From NCBI RefSeq assembly GCF_017848645.1, contig NZ_JAFEIF010000002.1:1-64000 (forward strand): a stretch of DNA of 64,000 bases, in the 5' to 3' direction. Below are positions 62,701 through 64,000 of this stretch, in pieces; positions within the stretch are counted from its first letter, which is position 1; the number at the start of each line of letters is the position of its first letter. Source of the DNA: Limnohabitans sp. Lineage in GTDB: Bacteria; Pseudomonadota; Gammaproteobacteria; Burkholderiales; Burkholderiaceae_C. A model generated the notes under the pieces. It did not search any database and had not been told where the DNA came from. It saw only the letters and a list, made by a program, of their open reading frames with translations. The translations under genes were made by a program, and so were the position numbers.

Positions 62701-64000
62701 TCAGCCCCGGCCCCTCAAATAAGCCAGCGCCGAAAAATGTGCGGCCCGCTCGATTACCTCGCCCGCCGCCAACATGCGGTCTTCGCGGAATTTGGTGCTG
62801 ACGATTTGTACGCCCACAGGTAAGCCATTCACCACGCCTGTGGGCACCGACAGGCCGGGCAAACCGAGGGTTGCAGTGCTGAGCATAGGGGCTTGTGCCA
62901 GCAGGATTTGTGCAGTGCGCTCAGGTGATTGCTGGTCGTCGTCGATCGGGAACTGCCGCTCCCACGAGTTGGGCATGAGCAGCACCGGGTAACGCTCCAA
63001 AAACACCGCCCAGTCGCGGGCGATGTTGAAGCGCCGGGTCATCGCTTCCAGATATTGATCGCGGTCCCACACCGGGTTGATGGCCATGTAGTGGCTCAAT
63101 GCGGTGCGCAAAGCGTCGTCGCCATGCTCCCGCATGAAGGGCTCGCCGCCCCGGCGCATGTCGTTCATGACCATGTGGAACTGCATGGCCGAAACCTCGG
63201 CAAAGTGGGGTGGCTCGGCTTCTTCGACGGTGTAGCCCGCCGCTTCCAGCCAGTGTGCCGCTTGGTCCACCGCTGCGCTCACAGTCGGGTCGACGGCCGA
63301 ATGCGCCCAGCTGCGAAACACCGCCACGCGGGTGGGTTGCTTGGCATCGGCAAATTCAAGCGGGGCGGGCACCCATTGTGGGTCCAGCGGTGTGCCTTTC
63401 GACATCACCTGCAGCGCCAGCCGCGCATCGGACACCGTGCGGGTGAGCGGGCCTTGCACCGACATTTGCTGGTTGCTGATGATGCGGTTGGGGGCGCTGG
63501 CCTTGTAAGACGGCACCCGGCCCACGGTGGTGCGTAAGCCCACCACGCCACAGGCCCAAGCCGGGTAGCGGATCGAGCCGCCGTAGTCGTTGCCGTGCGC
63601 GATCGCGCCCATGCCCAAAGCGGTGGCCACGGCTGCACCGCCGCTGGAGCCGCCGGGGGTGACGCCCACGTCAAACGGGTTGAGCGTGCGGCCATGCAAG
63701 GCGTTGTCGGTGAACCAGCGCAGCGAAAAGGCGGGCGCGTTGTTGCGGCCCACCACAATGGCTCCCGCCTCGCGCATGGACTGCACCAGGGGTGAGTCGC
63801 TGCTGGCGATGTTGTGCTTGAAGTCGTGCACGCCTTCGTCGGTGGCCTCGCCCTGCACGTCGATGTTGATCTTGATGGTGACCGGCACGCCGTGCAGTGG
63901 CCCCAGAGCATCGCCCCGGGCCTGCGCGGCGTCGGCTGCATCGGCGGCTTGCAAAGCTTTCTCGGGCGTGACGCTGGCCAAGGCGTTGACCTGCGGGTTG
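62701..64000 (-). CDS. Amidase (amidase signature family), 5' end outside window
   Basis: Ser-cisSer-Lys amidase that hydrolyses an amide to acid and ammonia. The 433 visible codons are open to the last base; the missing N-terminus is about 50-60 residues in relatives. Catalytic Lys is in LHGVPVTIKINID, the signature GGSSGGAAVATALGMGA supplies the cis-Ser, and the nucleophile is in YGGSIRYPAWACGVVGL. The C-terminal part (LPGLSVPTGVVNGLPVGVQI) is regular. A TTG close to the window edge is not a credible start, because the sequence before it (NPQVNA) is itself typical of the family. Substrate cannot be assigned; members include indoleacetamide, aryl- and aliphatic-amide hydrolases. Confidence 0.92.
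   Translation of the reverse strand, partial: NPQVNALASVTPEKALQAADAADAAQARGDALGPLHGVPVTIKINIDVQGEATDEGVHDFKHNIASSDSPLVQSMREAGAIVVGRNNAPAFSLRWFTDNALHGRTLNPFDVGVTPGGSSGGAAVATALGMGAIAHGNDYGGSIRYPAWACGVVGLRTTVGRVPSYKASAPNRIISNQQMSVQGPLTRTVSDARLALQVMSKGTPLDPQWVPAPLEFADAKQPTRVAVFRSWAHSAVDPTVSAAVDQAAHWLEAAGYTVEEAEPPHFAEVSAMQFHMVMNDMRRGGEPFMREHGDDALRTALSHYMAINPVWDRDQYLEAMTRRFNIARDWAVFLERYPVLLMPNSWERQFPIDDDQQSPERTAQILLAQAPMLSTATLGLPGLSVPTGVVNGLPVGVQIVSTKFREDRMLAAGEVIERAAHFSALAYLRGRG

Noticed and set aside
63960-64000. Amidase start near the right edge
   Set aside because: The frame stays open to the last base and the residues before the TTG are typical of internal amidase sequence, so the gene is cut by the window.

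Overview
The window is a GC-rich, densely packed chromosomal segment from a Gram-negative bacterium. Gene content and order point to Burkholderiales, most likely Comamonadaceae: LivKHMGF and SsuABC-type ABC systems, a HutF/HutG histidine route, a Burkholderiales-type porin, AcoR-like and MocR-like regulators. Placement in or near Limnohabitans/Rhodoferax/Hydrogenophaga is a guess. Nothing phage-like, no insertion sequence, CRISPR array, rRNA or tRNA was seen.

Layout. 1-7.1 kb: a truncated, active-site-altered uracil-DNA glycosylase, transketolase, a GAPDH, then a GMC alcohol dehydrogenase divergent from an AlkB alkane hydroxylase. 7.1-19.9 kb: one long minus-strand run, livKHMGF-hutHUDIFG, with the HutC repressor divergent and two mirror-image operators in the shared promoter; histidine (or urocanate) is imported and degraded to glutamate plus formate. 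19.9-28.8 kb: a Crp-type regulator divergent from an operon encoding an SsuABC/TauABC-like importer, a TauD-family Fe(II)/2-oxoglutarate dioxygenase, a CoA-acylating aldehyde dehydrogenase, an unfamiliar NTF2-like/Cys-cluster protein and four bacterial microcompartment shell proteins (two BMC-T, one BMC-P, one BMC-H). This is the most striking part of the window: it reads as a metabolosome whose aldehyde is made by an oxygenase, a layout I do not recognise among described microcompartment types.

28.9-34.7 kb: succinate-semialdehyde dehydrogenase, a formaldehyde-activating-enzyme homologue with an aldo/keto reductase, and a MocR regulator divergent from a DMT exporter. 34.7-45.4 kb: a plus-strand catabolic run (GMC dehydrogenase, AcuI-like reductase, ADP-forming acyl-CoA synthetase, crotonase, hydroxyacid dehydrogenase, two aldehyde dehydrogenases, an enolase-superfamily enzyme) that fits oxidation and CoA activation of a small hydroxylated or unsaturated acid. 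45.6-52.9 kb: a peptide-type ABC importer, a LysR regulator and a porin; the importer and porin promoters share an exact 11-base element at the same distance from the start codon, and a related element sits in front of the DMT exporter.

53.2-64 kb: 6-phosphogluconate dehydrogenase, a HupE/UreJ-like membrane protein with a TPR partner, a 50-residue secreted peptide with its own terminator, a second GAPDH, a sigma-54 activator followed by a -24/-12 promoter and TGTGACA repeats ahead of a flavin monooxygenase, and a truncated amidase. Central carbon genes (tkt, two gap, gnd) flank several accessory catabolic modules.
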